From contig CAWAJF010000005.1 in the NCBI GenBank assembly GCA_963782345.1, positions 1-64,000 on the forward strand: a stretch of DNA of 64,000 bases, written 5' to 3'. The notes beneath the pieces were generated by a model. It made no database searches and was not told the DNA's origin. It saw only the letters and a list, made by a program, of their open reading frames with translations. Shown piece after piece: positions 39,047 through 47,651 of the stretch (positions within the stretch are counted from its first letter, which is position 1; the number at the start of each line of letters is the position of its first letter). The translations under genes and the position numbers were made by a program. This DNA comes from DASUPK01 sp963782345 (GTDB taxonomy: Bacteria > Actinomycetota > Thermoleophilia > Solirubrobacterales > 70-9).

Positions 39047-39441
39047 TGACTTGACACTAGGGCTTCGCCATAAGTCAGGGGCACGTGCGGCCGCCCGTCA
39101 CAAGTCGCTTCGGGCTTCGCCCCTCGCTCCAAGAACCAGCGGCCTTGTGCCCCTTACGAAGACCGACCGCCATCCATGGCGGCCGGTCTTTACAAACAGG
39201 CCCCGTCAGGACGGGCAGGGGTACGTCTCGGGGGCCTTACTTGGGGGGTATGTAGCGGACCCAGGCGACGGGAGGCGCCTTGCGGCAAACGCCCGGGACC
39301 TATGGGCCGGAAGGCGGTGGTGGGCGTCCCGCCCAGCACCAAATCTCCCGACCCCAGAAGTATGTATCCGGGCGAAGGCTTAGGCAATACCGAAAACTAG
39401 GTCGATCCTCCGAAGTCACTACCAACTGGCCAAGGGTTGGC
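39047..39441. other. Unassigned intergenic stretch
   Basis: 395 bases without a convincing gene on either strand. It contains a long palindrome (39159-39190) and a G-rich segment with several short stems (gacgggcaggggtacgtc, ggcgtcccgcc). It could hold a structured RNA upstream of the hydrolase gene, but I could not match it to a known class. Confidence 0.4.
39159..39190. terminator. Long palindromic hairpin
   Basis: aagaccg-a-ccgccat-cc-atggcgg-c-cggtctt pairs over 14 positions with one internal mismatch. Followed by t and a on one side and preceded by tacg on the other; it could terminate in either direction. Confidence 0.5.
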
Positions 39442-40362
39442 TCAGGCGGGTGCCAAGGCGGCGGACAGCGCCCCACCCTGCAGGAGGTCGAGCTCGGATA
39501 CCTCGACCTCCTGCAGGCTGAAGGCCCGCATCACCTGCACCAGGATCACGGTTCCGGCGACGATGGTCGGAGCGCGGCCAGGATGGAGACCGGGCACCCT
39601 GAGACGCTCGGCGAGAGGCAGCGAGGAGAGCCTGCTGAGCATGCGCTGGATCCGCTGCATGCCCAGGCGGTAGCCGTGCACGCGGTCGCGGTCGTAGGGC
39701 TCGAGACCCTGGTCGATGGCGGCAAGCGAGGTCGGGGTCCCGGCCACGGCGATGGCGCGTCTCGGCTTGGCGTCGGGCTGGTCCGCGACCGCGCGGTCGA
39801 TCAGGGTGCGGACGTCGGCCGCGAGATCCTCGAGCTCGTGCGGATTGGGGGGGTCGGCGCTGAGATGCCGCTCGGACTGCCGGATCGTCCCGGCCTGCAG
39901 CGAGGTGTGAAAGGCAATCTCTCGGCCCCTGCCGACGATCAGCTCGGTCGAACCGCCGCCGATGTCGAAGACGAGGGCCGGGTCGGATTCGAGCCGGTGC
40001 GCCGTGGCTCCGAGGTAGGTGAGCTGGGCTTCCTCCTCGCCCGTCAGCATGCGCGCGTCGAGCTCGAAGCGCTCGCGAAGCTCGGCCAGGAATGCCGCAC
40101 CGTTGACGGCGTCGCGTACGGCGCTGGTCGCGATCGCCATCACCCGCTCCACGCCCATCTCCTCGTAGCCCGACTTGTAGTCGGCGATCACCCCGCAGAC
40201 ATCCTCCACGGCGTCCGAGCGGATCATGCCGGTGTGGTCGACGCCCCGGCCCATGTTGGTCACGGTGGTTCGCCGCGCGATCTCGGAGACTCCGGGACTG
40301 TCGACGTCCGCGATCAGCATCCGGGTCGAGTTGGTGCCGATGTCGATTACGGCGACGCGCAT
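39442..40362 (-). CDS. Ppx/GppA phosphatase-family protein
   Basis: 306 residues, actin-like ATPase fold. VAVIDIGTNSTRMLIADVD (phosphate 1), VMAIATSAVRDAVNGAAFL, ARMLTGEEEAQLTYLGA and LVFDIGGGSTELIVGRGRE (phosphate 2), AIAVAGTPTSLAAID (adenosine motif). It hydrolyses polyphosphate or pppGpp. ATG 40362 is taken where the fold begins. Length matches short actinobacterial Ppx1/2. Confidence 0.92.
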   Translation of the reverse strand: MRVAVIDIGTNSTRMLIADVDSPGVSEIARRTTVTNMGRGVDHTGMIRSDAVEDVCGVIADYKSGYEEMGVERVMAIATSAVRDAVNGAAFLAELRERFELDARMLTGEEEAQLTYLGATAHRLESDPALVFDIGGGSTELIVGRGREIAFHTSLQAGTIRQSERHLSADPPNPHELEDLAADVRTLIDRAVADQPDAKPRRAIAVAGTPTSLAAIDQGLEPYDRDRVHGYRLGMQRIQRMLSRLSSLPLAERLRVPGLHPGRAPTIVAGTVILVQVMRAFSLQEVEVSELDLLQGGALSAALAPA

Positions 40363-40431
40363 TGCGGCATCCATGTCCTCCGATCCCCGATCACGGCGTC
40401 GCATCCTAGCTGCGAGGATGCGACTGGAGCT

Positions 40432-40971
40432 TCACCCCTTGCGGAAACCGAAGTCAGCGGTGAACACCGCCGCGTTCTGGGGGTCTGGGTTCAGCGGCGA
40501 GCCGTCCGTGATGCCGATCCCGATGTGCCGGAAGTGGCGCGAGAACATGACGCTGCGGTGCTCCGGGCTCCTCATCCAGCCGCGGACGATCGCCCGCGGG
40601 CTGCTTGCCTTGCGAGTGGCCCACTCGAGGTCCTCGCCGATCCCCCAGGTCCGGGCTCCGGCCGTGTACCCGGCGGCCTGGGCACGGGACACCGGGGTCC
40701 CGTCGCCACCGTCGTGGGAGAAGAAGTTCAGGGCGGCCATCGCGTCGCTGTGACCCTGGGCGGCGGCCCCCAGTGCAACGCTGCCTCGCAGCCTCCGAAG
40801 ACCGCGGTGTGCGCGGCGCCGGTTGATCAGGCATGTCACTGCCCGCCGGGCCTCGTGGATCGACTGACGACTGGGTGGCCGTTTGACACCTCGACAGGCG
40901 CTGGCCTGTGCGGTCAGTACCAAGAGCAGTCCCACCATCGCGAGCACCGCAGCTATTGCCGTCTTACGCAT
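40432..40971 (-). CDS. Secreted CAP (SCP/PR1) domain protein
   Basis: 179 residues. Signal peptide (AIAAVLAMVGLLLVLTAQASA) followed by the CAP fold: LINRRRAHRGLRRLRGSVA, AAAQGHSDAMAALNFFSHDG (first His of the cavity), GIGEDLEWA, IVRGWMRSPEHRSVMFSR (second His/Glu) and HIGIGITDG. Bacterial CAP proteins are extracellular; function is usually unknown. The mature Cys pair (ACRG, VTCL) could form a disulphide. Confidence 0.9.
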   Translation of the reverse strand: MRKTAIAAVLAMVGLLLVLTAQASACRGVKRPPSRQSIHEARRAVTCLINRRRAHRGLRRLRGSVALGAAAQGHSDAMAALNFFSHDGGDGTPVSRAQAAGYTAGARTWGIGEDLEWATRKASSPRAIVRGWMRSPEHRSVMFSRHFRHIGIGITDGSPLNPDPQNAAVFTADFGFRKG

Positions 40972-41198
40972 CAGTGCCTCTCCTTCGTCGAGCTTCCGGG
41001 GTTAGCTGGCGGGCTCGCGCGGAAAGAGTCGCGCTATGCAATCGAACTGCAATTCGCCCCAAGGGTTCGGTTCCCCCGGCCGCGGGACCGATGGTGGTCC
41101 TGCGGTTAAGCAGGTATGTGTGGCGCGGGAAAATAGCAGCACGAGAGGATCCTTCGGTGCAGCTCGGGCAAAACCTACGTTAAACTTGGGTCTACCGG

Positions 41199-41272
<74 letters not shown>

Positions 41273-41293
41273 CTTCTCTCAGTACCACCGGCG

Positions 41294-41313
41294 AGCCCTC
41301 CTTCGGGAGGGCT
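41294..41313 (+). terminator. tRNA-fMet terminator
   Basis: agccctcc-ttcg-ggagggct, then ttctgttt: 8-bp stem with a UUCG loop 22 bases after the tRNA. A diverged copy of this flank reappears at about 59865-59897. Confidence 0.85.
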
Positions 41314-41348
41314 TTCTGTTTCTCGAACGCATTGGCGAACTGCGCGCA

Positions 41349-42674
41349 TCAAGCGAGCGCGTAGATCTGCCAGTCCTCGGGGATGCCCTTGAGCTTGCGG
41401 GCACCGCGGTCTGTGAACTCGAGGCCTGAGCCGGCGGTCAGGTCGCGGACGGTGCGCGAGACGAGCACTTCGTCATCGCCGGCCTCACCCATCACACGGG
41501 CCGCGACGTGGACGGCGAGCCCGGCGATGTCGTCACCCTGCAGCTCGATCTCACCGACGTGCATGCCGGCCCGCGATGTCAGGTTTTCAGCCGCGAGCGC
41601 GTCGAGGATCCAGCGCGCCGCCTGGGCGCCGCGCGCGGGGCCTTTGAAGGTGGCCAGCACGCCGTCGCCGGTGGTCTTGACCAGCCGCCCGTCGAACCGC
41701 TCGAGCCCTTCCTGCACAATCTGGTCGTGCCGGTCGAGCTGGGCGCTCCAGGCGGCGTCGCCGAGTTGCGCGAGCTGGTCGGTCGACCCGACGATGTCGG
41801 TGAAAAGGACCGTGGCGAGTACCCGCTCGGTACGGGCGGCGGGTGGCGGCGCGCCAACGAAGGCGCGAATCCGTTCCAGGATCTCGGCGGTGTCTCCGAG
41901 CCAAGGCAGGTGCTGGTCCCCCGGGAGTTCGACGTATGTGGCGTGCGGGATCTGATCCGCGACGACGCGCGCGGCCTTCACCGGCAGCACGCGGTCACCG
42001 GTCCGCTGGAGCACAAGCACCGGCTGGTGGATCGCCTCGAGCACGTCCCACGCCGTCAGACCCTCCTCGATCGCCGACATGTAGCGGCGCGCGACCGAGG
42101 GAGTGGCACAGGCTCGCTGGAGCCGGCCCCACGCCTTGTCGGCGTCCGCCACACCGGGAAGCCAGCGGTCTCCGTCGCGCCCCTCGCCCCAGTGTGTGGC
42201 CGTACCGTGGATGAATTCGCGCCAATCGTTGAATTCGGCGTCCGTCATCTCACCCTGCGCACGCCGGTCGAAGCCGCCGGCGGTCGCGTTCAGCAACACA
42301 AGGCGTTCGATCCGTTTCGGATGAGCGGCCGCCGCCAAGCACGCCGTCACACCGCCCTCGGAGATCGCGACCACCGTAGGGCGCTCAAGGCGCGCAGTGT
42401 CCATCAGCGCGACGAGCTGGTCGACGCGGACCTCGGCCGACGGCGTCGCGTCGACGGGGTCGGAGGCTCCTGTGCCCGGCTTGTCGTAGACGGCGACGCG
42501 GGCGAAGCCCGCGAGCTCGGAGAAGAATGCGCGCGGCTCGGGGTACTCCCAGAATTGGTCCACGTTCGATACCCAGCCAGGTATAAACAGGATCTCCGCC
42601 GGGCCGTCGCCGAACATCTGCCAGGCGATGTTGACGCCTTCGTGCTCAAGATAGTGCGTCTGGGGTGCTTCCAT
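41349..42674 (-). CDS. Alpha/beta hydrolase-adenylate cyclase fusion
   Basis: 441 residues. The N-terminal ~270 residues are an alpha/beta hydrolase (EILFIPGWVSNVDQFW, VYDKPGTGASDP, VVAISEGGVTACLAAAA with Ser in SEGG, GDQHLPWLGD supplying His). The C-terminal part is a class III nucleotidyl cyclase domain: ATVLFTDIVGSTDQLAQLG (metal Asp), LVKTTGDGVLATF (second Asp) and IAGLAVHVAARVM. The domain order is found in actinobacterial signalling proteins. Probable ligand-controlled cAMP synthesis. Confidence 0.9.
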   Translation of the reverse strand: MEAPQTHYLEHEGVNIAWQMFGDGPAEILFIPGWVSNVDQFWEYPEPRAFFSELAGFARVAVYDKPGTGASDPVDATPSAEVRVDQLVALMDTARLERPTVVAISEGGVTACLAAAAHPKRIERLVLLNATAGGFDRRAQGEMTDAEFNDWREFIHGTATHWGEGRDGDRWLPGVADADKAWGRLQRACATPSVARRYMSAIEEGLTAWDVLEAIHQPVLVLQRTGDRVLPVKAARVVADQIPHATYVELPGDQHLPWLGDTAEILERIRAFVGAPPPAARTERVLATVLFTDIVGSTDQLAQLGDAAWSAQLDRHDQIVQEGLERFDGRLVKTTGDGVLATFKGPARGAQAARWILDALAAENLTSRAGMHVGEIELQGDDIAGLAVHVAARVMGEAGDDEVLVSRTVRDLTAGSGLEFTDRGARKLKGIPEDWQIYALA

Positions 42675-42756
42675 GCGGTGGTTTCTACTACGTCCATTGC
42701 GACCCAGCTAGGCCTCGGATAGGGTCGCCGCACCACAGGGGGCAGGAAAGGCACAC

Positions 42757-42843
42757 ATGTACATCGTCGTTCGGAAGTACGCTGGAGCAGGCGCGTCTGA
42801 GCTGATGGACACCACCATCATGTCCGGCACCGCGCGACCCTAA
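42757..42843 (+). pseudogene. N-terminal remnant of an ABM-like protein
   Basis: MYIVVRKYAGAGASELMD is the start of a small dimeric alpha+beta-barrel type protein, but the frame ends after 28 residues. The following 160 bases, up to the IS110 gene, show no continuation. Probably cut by arrival of the element. Confidence 0.55.
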
Positions 42844-43004
42844 CGGCTGCCGCGGCAAGGGTCCACGTAGCGCTCAGCGTCTGGAGTGGTGCTTTGCATG
42901 GAATGTCATGAGGGTCCCGCTCCTCTGAACTGAAAGGGGCCTCCGCCGCGCTCACTAGAACCGCGGTTGGCACTGCCGTTCAAGCGAGGAGAGGAGACCC
43001 CGGC

Positions 43005-44042
43005 ATGAACTATGTCGGAATCGATTGGGCCTACGGGCGCGCCGCCTTCTGCGCGATGGGCGAGGGCGGGGAGATCGCCGCCGAGGGGCTGATCCCGGCC
43101 AATGAAGACGGGCTCGCCAGGTTGGTCTTGGAGCTCGGCACCGAGGCCTCGGGCTGCGTCGAGATGATGAGCGGCGCGGTCTGGGTCCGCGACCGGCTCG
43201 AGGCCTCGGGCTGGCAGGTCCAGGTCGCCCACGCCCGCAAGGTCAGAGACGTCGCCCCGCTCGCCTGCAAGACCGACAAGGTCGACGCCCGGGTGCTGGC
43301 CGAGCTCTGCCGGCGAGACCTGGTCCCCGAGCTCTGGGTTCCCTCGATCGAGGACCGGGCGCTCCGGGAGCGCCTGCGCCGGCGAGCGCACCTGGTGAAG
43401 GCCCGCACCTCCGCTCGCAACCGGATCTTCGGGCTGCTCACCCAGTTCGGACTGCGGATCTCCCACTCTCGCTTGCGAAAGCCGGATGCGATGGCGCTCT
43501 TGGAACGCCGGGGAGTTCCCGAGGTCTGGCGGGACTCAATCGTGGAGCTGCTCGAGCTTGCCGCCGAGATGGATCGGCGGATCGACCCGATCGACCGCGA
43601 GCTGGGCCCGCTCGCAAGATCAGACGAGCGGGCGAGCCTGCTGGCGACGATCCCGGGGGTGGGCCCGCTGCTCAGCCTCACCTTCGCCGCCGAGATCGGC
43701 GAGGTCTCCCGCTTTCCGGGGCCTGGAAAGCTGATCGGCTACGCGGGCCTGGCGCCTCGAATCAGCCAGTCCGGCGAGCGCTCGGCGACCGGCGCGCTCT
43801 CGAAGGCCGGCTCGCGGACCCTGCGCTGGGCGGCGGTCGAGGCCGCCCACCAGGCCTGGCGCCCCGCCAACCCCTGGCACGCCCACTACCTGCGGGTGAG
43901 CGCCCGCCACGGCAAGAACCCGGCGAAGTCGGCGGTCGCCCGCAAGCTCCTGATCGCGGCCTGGCACATTCTGAGCCGCGATGAGCCCTTCAAGCCTCAC
44001 CAACCTGCCCCGGCGAACTCCCGCTGCTTTCTGACCGCCTGA
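43005..44042 (+). mobile_element. IS110-family transposase (345 aa)
   Basis: Complete IS110 transposase. N-terminal DEDD domain: YVGIDWAYGRAAFCAMGE, CVEMMSGAVW, CKTDKVDARVLAEL. C-terminal Transposase_20: LLATIPGVGPLLSLTFAAE, FPGPGKLIGYAGLAPRISQS and LRWAAVEAAHQAWR. SD gaggagagg precedes the ATG. IS110 elements lack conventional inverted repeats and use a bridge RNA encoded in the non-coding end, here most likely the 5' 160 bases or the 3' ~250 bases. Boundaries could not be fixed by eye. Confidence 0.92.
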
Positions 44043-44506
44043 CGGTCCCGCATGGAATTGAGCGGCCGAGGCAGCTCCCAGGAACGATCTGCGCCCCGAG
44101 CGCCGAAAGAGAAATGAGCTCAACTCATCCACCAGCTGGGAGCGGACCGATGACACCTACGGCGGCGGGGCGATCACCCCCTTGACAGATCAGTCGTCTT
44201 CAAAGAGAAAGCAGCGGTCTTGAGCTGACGCTCGCCTTTCGCGCATAGCAGGAGCGGCTGTGGGTCAATTGAGCACTTCTGGTCTCAGTCCAAAGCGATA
44301 GCGAGCCACTGCTACCGCAGGACGGCGGCCTCGAGGGCGTCGGCCTTGATCTGAACGACCCGCAGGAACACTGCCTCTCCGCCTCGGACTGTCCAAAGCT
44401 GCAAGCAACAGTTCGGGGTGCCGTGGGCTCCCGGGCCCTACTCCTAACGGACTCGCGGTGCCGCTCCCTCGGACGACTTACCCGCAGTCGATCGGAAGGA
44501 GTTGAG
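44043..44506. other. IS-flanking non-coding stretch
   Basis: 464 bases after the IS110 gene. The first ~150 bases may be the IS110 right end. 44312-44407 (minus) resembles the end of a SnoaL-like gene. The rest leads to the start of a second IS110 relic. No intact gene seen. Confidence 0.4.
44312..44407 (-). pseudogene. Possible SnoaL-like C-terminal fragment
   Basis: The minus frame reads LQLWTVRGGEAVFLRVVQIK then ADALEAAVLR and a stop. The W-T-hydrophobic-GG-E-V pattern followed by EALEAAGL is the usual end of SnoaL-like proteins such as that at 46819. No upstream coding sequence remains. Confidence 0.4.
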
Positions 44507-44612
44507 ATGGAGAAGCTGCTGGAGCGCTGCGCGGCGCTCGACGTCCACAAGCGCCAGGCGACTGCCTGCGCCCGGGTGCCCGACCGAAAGGGCGAGCGGG
44601 CCGCAGTATCTC
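44507..44612 (+). mobile_element. IS110 transposase N-terminal remnant
   Basis: LLERCAALDVHKRQATACA and RVPDRKGERAAVS match the start of a different IS110 subgroup (CxGLDVHK). A good SD (aaggag) precedes the ATG. Homology stops at the end of the convergent pentapeptide-like gene. Confidence 0.75.
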
Positions 44613-45407
44613 TTAAGGGGCGACGTTCGGGATCGCGAGCACCATCACCAAGGCGTCGACTTGGTTGTTGGAGGCATTCACGACGAGAGGGTCTCCCGCA
44701 AACAGGTTCCATTCGCCGGCGTCAATGTTGGAGGCCCGAACGATTGCGTTGGTATCGGGGTCAATCTGATTGGTGATCGGGGTCCCGCCCGGGCCCTCGA
44801 TCCTCACAGTTCCGACGTCCGCGCTCTTGCCGATGGTCCAGACGTCGGCAACCACGAGCGGCCGCGGCACTACATGCATGACGTCGTTACCGTCGTCGAT
44901 CGCGGAGAGGAAAACGATCGGCACCGTACCCTCCACGCCGGGGGTGCCATTCGGCGCGAGTTTCTGGGGCGTGACCGCCGCAGCGCCCAGCTCGCTGGCT
45001 CCCACCACGCCCGGACCAATGTTTAGGCTCGAGAAGCTCCCGCTGAGGTCGCCCCCGGCGCCGTCGGTATCCGCCACAAACGCGCTGGAATCCAGGCCAT
45101 CGAGGAGACCGGCGTTGGGCACCACCGAGAGCGTGCCTTCGTCGATATCCGCGCCGCTCAGCGCCCCATCGCGGACGTCCGTGCCGGTCAGCGTTCCGTT
45201 ACGGACATCGATGCTCTTCACCGCCCCCTTCTTGATGCTGCTGCTGGAGACCGAGTTCTTCGGAACGCCGCCAGCCGCGTACGTGACCCCGGTGAGGGCG
45301 ACGAAAAGCGCCAGATACCCCACGACGTTGCTGCGAATGTGGCGGCGAAGGTTCCGCGGGTCGCCCATCGTGCGGGAACGTGCCAGTGCCGTGAATACCT
45401 GTCTCAT
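44613..45407 (-). CDS. Membrane-anchored/secreted repeat protein (pentapeptide-like)
   Basis: 264 residues. A basic N-terminus (RNLRRHIRSN) precedes one hydrophobic segment (VVGYLALFVALTGVTYAAGG). Then an imperfect repeat of the form (T/S)G-x-D-(V/I)-x-x-G-x-L: KSIDVRNGTLTGTDVRDGAL, SGADIDEGTL. A beta-rich C-terminal domain follows (GTVPIVFLSAIDDGND, WNLFAGDPLVVNAS). This head is common in Thermoleophilia surface proteins. SD aaggaggaa precedes the ATG. Divergent from the first LuxR copy; its first codons are duplicated at 47651. Confidence 0.7.
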   Translation of the reverse strand: MRQVFTALARSRTMGDPRNLRRHIRSNVVGYLALFVALTGVTYAAGGVPKNSVSSSSIKKGAVKSIDVRNGTLTGTDVRDGALSGADIDEGTLSVVPNAGLLDGLDSSAFVADTDGAGGDLSGSFSSLNIGPGVVGASELGAAAVTPQKLAPNGTPGVEGTVPIVFLSAIDDGNDVMHVVPRPLVVADVWTIGKSADVGTVRIEGPGGTPITNQIDPDTNAIVRASNIDAGEWNLFAGDPLVVNASNNQVDALVMVLAIPNVAP

Positions 45408-46484
45408 CCGTTCCTCCTTGGGACGTTCGACTCGTGCTGGCGACCGTAGGTCGCACGGCCGGGAAAAGCACCGGGTAACCGCCTAGTTCGAGCCCGGGTT
45501 GCGGGTGGCGCTTGAGCGCGTAGCCTGAGCCCATGCTGCTCGGACGTCGTCTCGAGCTCAAGCGGGTCGAACGCCTCCTGACCGAGGCCCGCCAGGGGAG
45601 CGGTGGCGCGTTGTTGCTGCTCGGCGAGCCGGGGATCGGCAAGACCTCGGTGCTGGCCGAGGCCGAGGCCCGCGCTGGCGACCTGCGCGTGGTCAAGGCA
45701 ACCGGCATCGAGGCCGAGGCGAACCTCCCCTACGCCTTGCTCGGCGAGGTCGTCGCGCCCCTCTTGGAAGGACTCGGCGAGCTGACCGAGCCCCAGGCTG
45801 ACGCGATCCGCGCTGCGCTCGCCCTCGCACCGTCGCCGGGGGCACCGGGGGACCGCTTCGCCACCTGTACAGCGGTCCTGAGCCTGATGACAAGCGCGGG
45901 CCAGCAACGCCCGCTGCTCGTGGTCGTCGACGACGCGCAATGGCTGGACTCGCCGACGGCAGAATGCCTTGGGTATGTGTCACGGCGCCTTGAGGGCACC
46001 TACGTGGCGTTGCTGGTCGCGGCGCGCTCTGGCGGTGCCGAGGGAGCCCTGCTCGGGAAGGGCGGCCTCGAATGCGTTTCGCTCTCGGGCCTCGATCCTG
46101 CCGACGCGCGAACGCTGCTCGACGCGAGTGCGCCCGAGGCACCGTCGAACGTCATCGGATCTCTGATCGAGATCGCGGGCGGCAACCCTTTGGCGCTGCG
46201 TGAGCTCCCAGGACTGCTGAGCGAGGACCAGCGACGGGGCCTCGCATCGATCGATCCCGTTCCGGTGGGACGCGCCGCCCTTCTCGATGCGTTCGAGGCG
46301 CGGCTGGCCGCGCTCGGCCCGGAGGAACGGTCCGCGGTGCTGGTCGCCTCGGCGTCAGTCGATCGGCAGCTTGCTCCCATGGTCGCCGCCTGCCGTGAGC
46401 TCGGGCTGGGGTCGAGCGCGCTCGAGAACGCCGAGGCGGCAAGTGTGCTGCGTATCGGCACCGAGCACTTCAGCTTCTCACACC
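45342..46484 (+). repeat. 1.14-kb direct duplication, copy A
   Basis: Nearly identical to 47586-48728 at a constant offset of 2244 bases. It contains the 5' end of the pentapeptide-like gene, the divergent promoter region and the first ~317 codons of the LuxR-type regulator. Confidence 0.95.
45533..46484 (+). pseudogene. LAL/LuxR-type regulator, copy A, truncated
   Basis: The first ~317 residues match the full regulator at 47777 (Walker A LLLLGEPGIGKTSVL; LLVVVDDAQWLDSPTAECL) with only a few changes (DPADARTLLDAS versus DPEDARTLLEAS). At 46484 homology ends abruptly inside HFSFSH and a transposase C-terminus begins. The tetratricopeptide middle and HTH are missing, so it cannot act as a regulator. 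The leaderless promoter (TAGCCT 6 bases before ATG) is intact. Confidence 0.9.
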
Positions 46485-46679
46485 GAGCGAGGTGGCGCCC
46501 TCTACTCGAAGCGGATGCCGATGGTCGAGCCGGTCTTGGCCCAGATCAAGGCGAACCGGCGGATCGACCGCCTCAAACGAAGAGGCCGGGCCGCTGCCCG
46601 CTCGGAATGGCGCCTAATAGCCGCCACCCACAACCTCCTGAAGCTCTACCGCAGCGGTTTGGCCCCGGCAGGAGCCTGA
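46485..46679 (+). mobile_element. IS1182-like transposase C-terminal remnant
   Basis: The frame reads YSKRMPMVEPVLAQIKANRR, DRLKRRGRAAARSEW and LIAATHNLLKLYRSG. The VEPV...RRG...EW.L.ATHNLLKL pattern is the C-terminus of IS1182-family DDE transposases. Only about 60 residues remain, joined directly to the truncated regulator. Confidence 0.75.
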
Positions 46680-46818
46680 GCACCACCGATCCAGCTCCTC
46701 GGCGGTTCCGCGGAACCGCTCGGGGCACGATTCAGCGGCCTTTGCGCGACACCCTCACGTGGGAGCGGAAGCGATCGGCTCAGCTACAGGCCCGATGCCG
46801 CGAGATACTGCGCCAGCG

Positions 46819-47226
46819 ATGTCCCAGGAAAACGTGGAAGCCTTCCGACGCGCCGTGGAGGCGAACAACCGCGGCGACTACGACGCGGTTCTGGAGGAGG
46901 TCGACTCCGGCATCGAGTGGCGGGCTGTGTTCCAGGTGAAGTTCGGCGGACAGGCGACGACCTGTAGGGGGCGTGAAGCCGTCCGTGCGTACCTCGAAGA
47001 CCTGGACGAAGGTTTCTCCGTCCGGCGCGTGGAGATCTCGGAGGTTCGCGACCTCGGGGAGCGAGTCGTCGCAACCGGCCACGTTCGAGGTCGCGGAAGG
47101 GTGAGCGGCGCTGAAATCGATTCGCCCATCGGCTTCGTGATCGACTTCAGGAACGGCAAGGTGTTCCGGATGCGCGACTACCTCGATTCCCAGGAAGCCC
47201 TCGAAGCCGCCGGGCTGTCGGGGTAG
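46819..47226 (+). CDS. SnoaL-like/NTF2-fold protein
   Basis: 135 residues: SQENVEAFRRAVEANNRGDY, VDSGIEWRAVF, TCRGREAVRAYLEDLDEGF, SPIGFVIDFRNGKVFRMRDY and LDSQEALEAAGL, the full conserved order of the MSxENVE group. Small cone-fold protein of unknown substrate. A second gene of the same kind starts 4 bases after its stop but is broken. Confidence 0.85.
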   Translation: MSQENVEAFRRAVEANNRGDYDAVLEEVDSGIEWRAVFQVKFGGQATTCRGREAVRAYLEDLDEGFSVRRVEISEVRDLGERVVATGHVRGRGRVSGAEIDSPIGFVIDFRNGKVFRMRDYLDSQEALEAAGLSG

Positions 47227-47229
47227 GCG

Positions 47230-47307
47230 ATGTCGGAGGAGAACGTCGAGCTGGTGCGCCGGACGATCGAGTGGTGGAACCGCCGGGGTGTAGAAGGTGG
47301 ACGTTGA
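47230..47307 (+). pseudogene. SnoaL-like N-terminal remnant
   Basis: MSEENVELVRRTIEWWNRRG is a perfect family start, but the frame ends after 25 residues and the sequence becomes unrelated. Cut near 47290, next to a tRNA-Ala fragment and the second duplication copy. Confidence 0.75.
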
Positions 47308-47362
47308 AGGCCGCCGGCGCCTACGCCGCGTGAAACAGCTGCGCGTCCTCGCAGACCGAAGA

Positions 47363-47390
47363 TGGAGCTAGCCGGACTCGAACCGGCGAC
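47363..47390 (-). other. tRNA-Ala 3'-end remnant, copy 1
   Basis: The minus strand reads gtcgccggttcgagtccggc then tagctcca: perfect T-arm and 3' acceptor strand with A73, as in actinobacterial tRNA-Ala. No 5' half follows. A diverged second copy lies at 50561. Confidence 0.65.
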
Positions 47391-47495
47391 CGTCTGGGTG
47401 CGATGCGGGGCGGCGCGCGATTGAGCGGCGCTTTTTGGCGCCGGTGATGTCCGAGCAGCGATTGAGGCGTTAGGCGGTGCCTGTGAACATCTGGG

Positions 47496-47651
47496 TCAGC
47501 GGCTTTGCCTGGCGCGATCCGAGCCCGGGCTTAGGGTTCGCTTCCACCGTGCCCTCGGGCCCCTCTCGGTGCGGCGAAGGTTCCTGCGGCGAAGGTTCCG
47601 CTGGTCGCCCATCGTGCCGGAAAGTGCCAGTGCCGTGAATACCTGTCTCAT
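47496..47651 (-). pseudogene. Pentapeptide-like gene, 5' remnant (copy B)
   Basis: From the duplicated start MRQVFTAL, the frame keeps MGDQRNLRR, as in the intact gene at 44613, then leaves homology and stops after 51 residues. The duplication boundary at 47586 lies inside it. Confidence 0.8.

Noticed and set aside
39300..39340. Possible SRP (4.5S) RNA: gggccggaaggcggtgg resembles the GGAA-loop hairpin
   Set aside because: The conserved AGCA side of the symmetric loop and the matching 5' strand are missing.
39280..41109. 609-codon plus-strand open frame
   Set aside because: Antisense to ppx/gppA and the CAP gene, both well supported; composition is that of a shadow.
44200..44712. 170-codon minus-strand frame
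   Set aside because: Ser/Arg-rich with no motif, overlapping the IS110 remnant and pentapeptide-like gene in other frames.
46485..46939. Continuation of the first LuxR-type frame to 46939 as a genuine C-terminus
   Set aside because: After 46484 the meaningful frame is the IS1182 transposase end; the read-through translation is Arg/Pro-rich and overlaps the SnoaL gene start.
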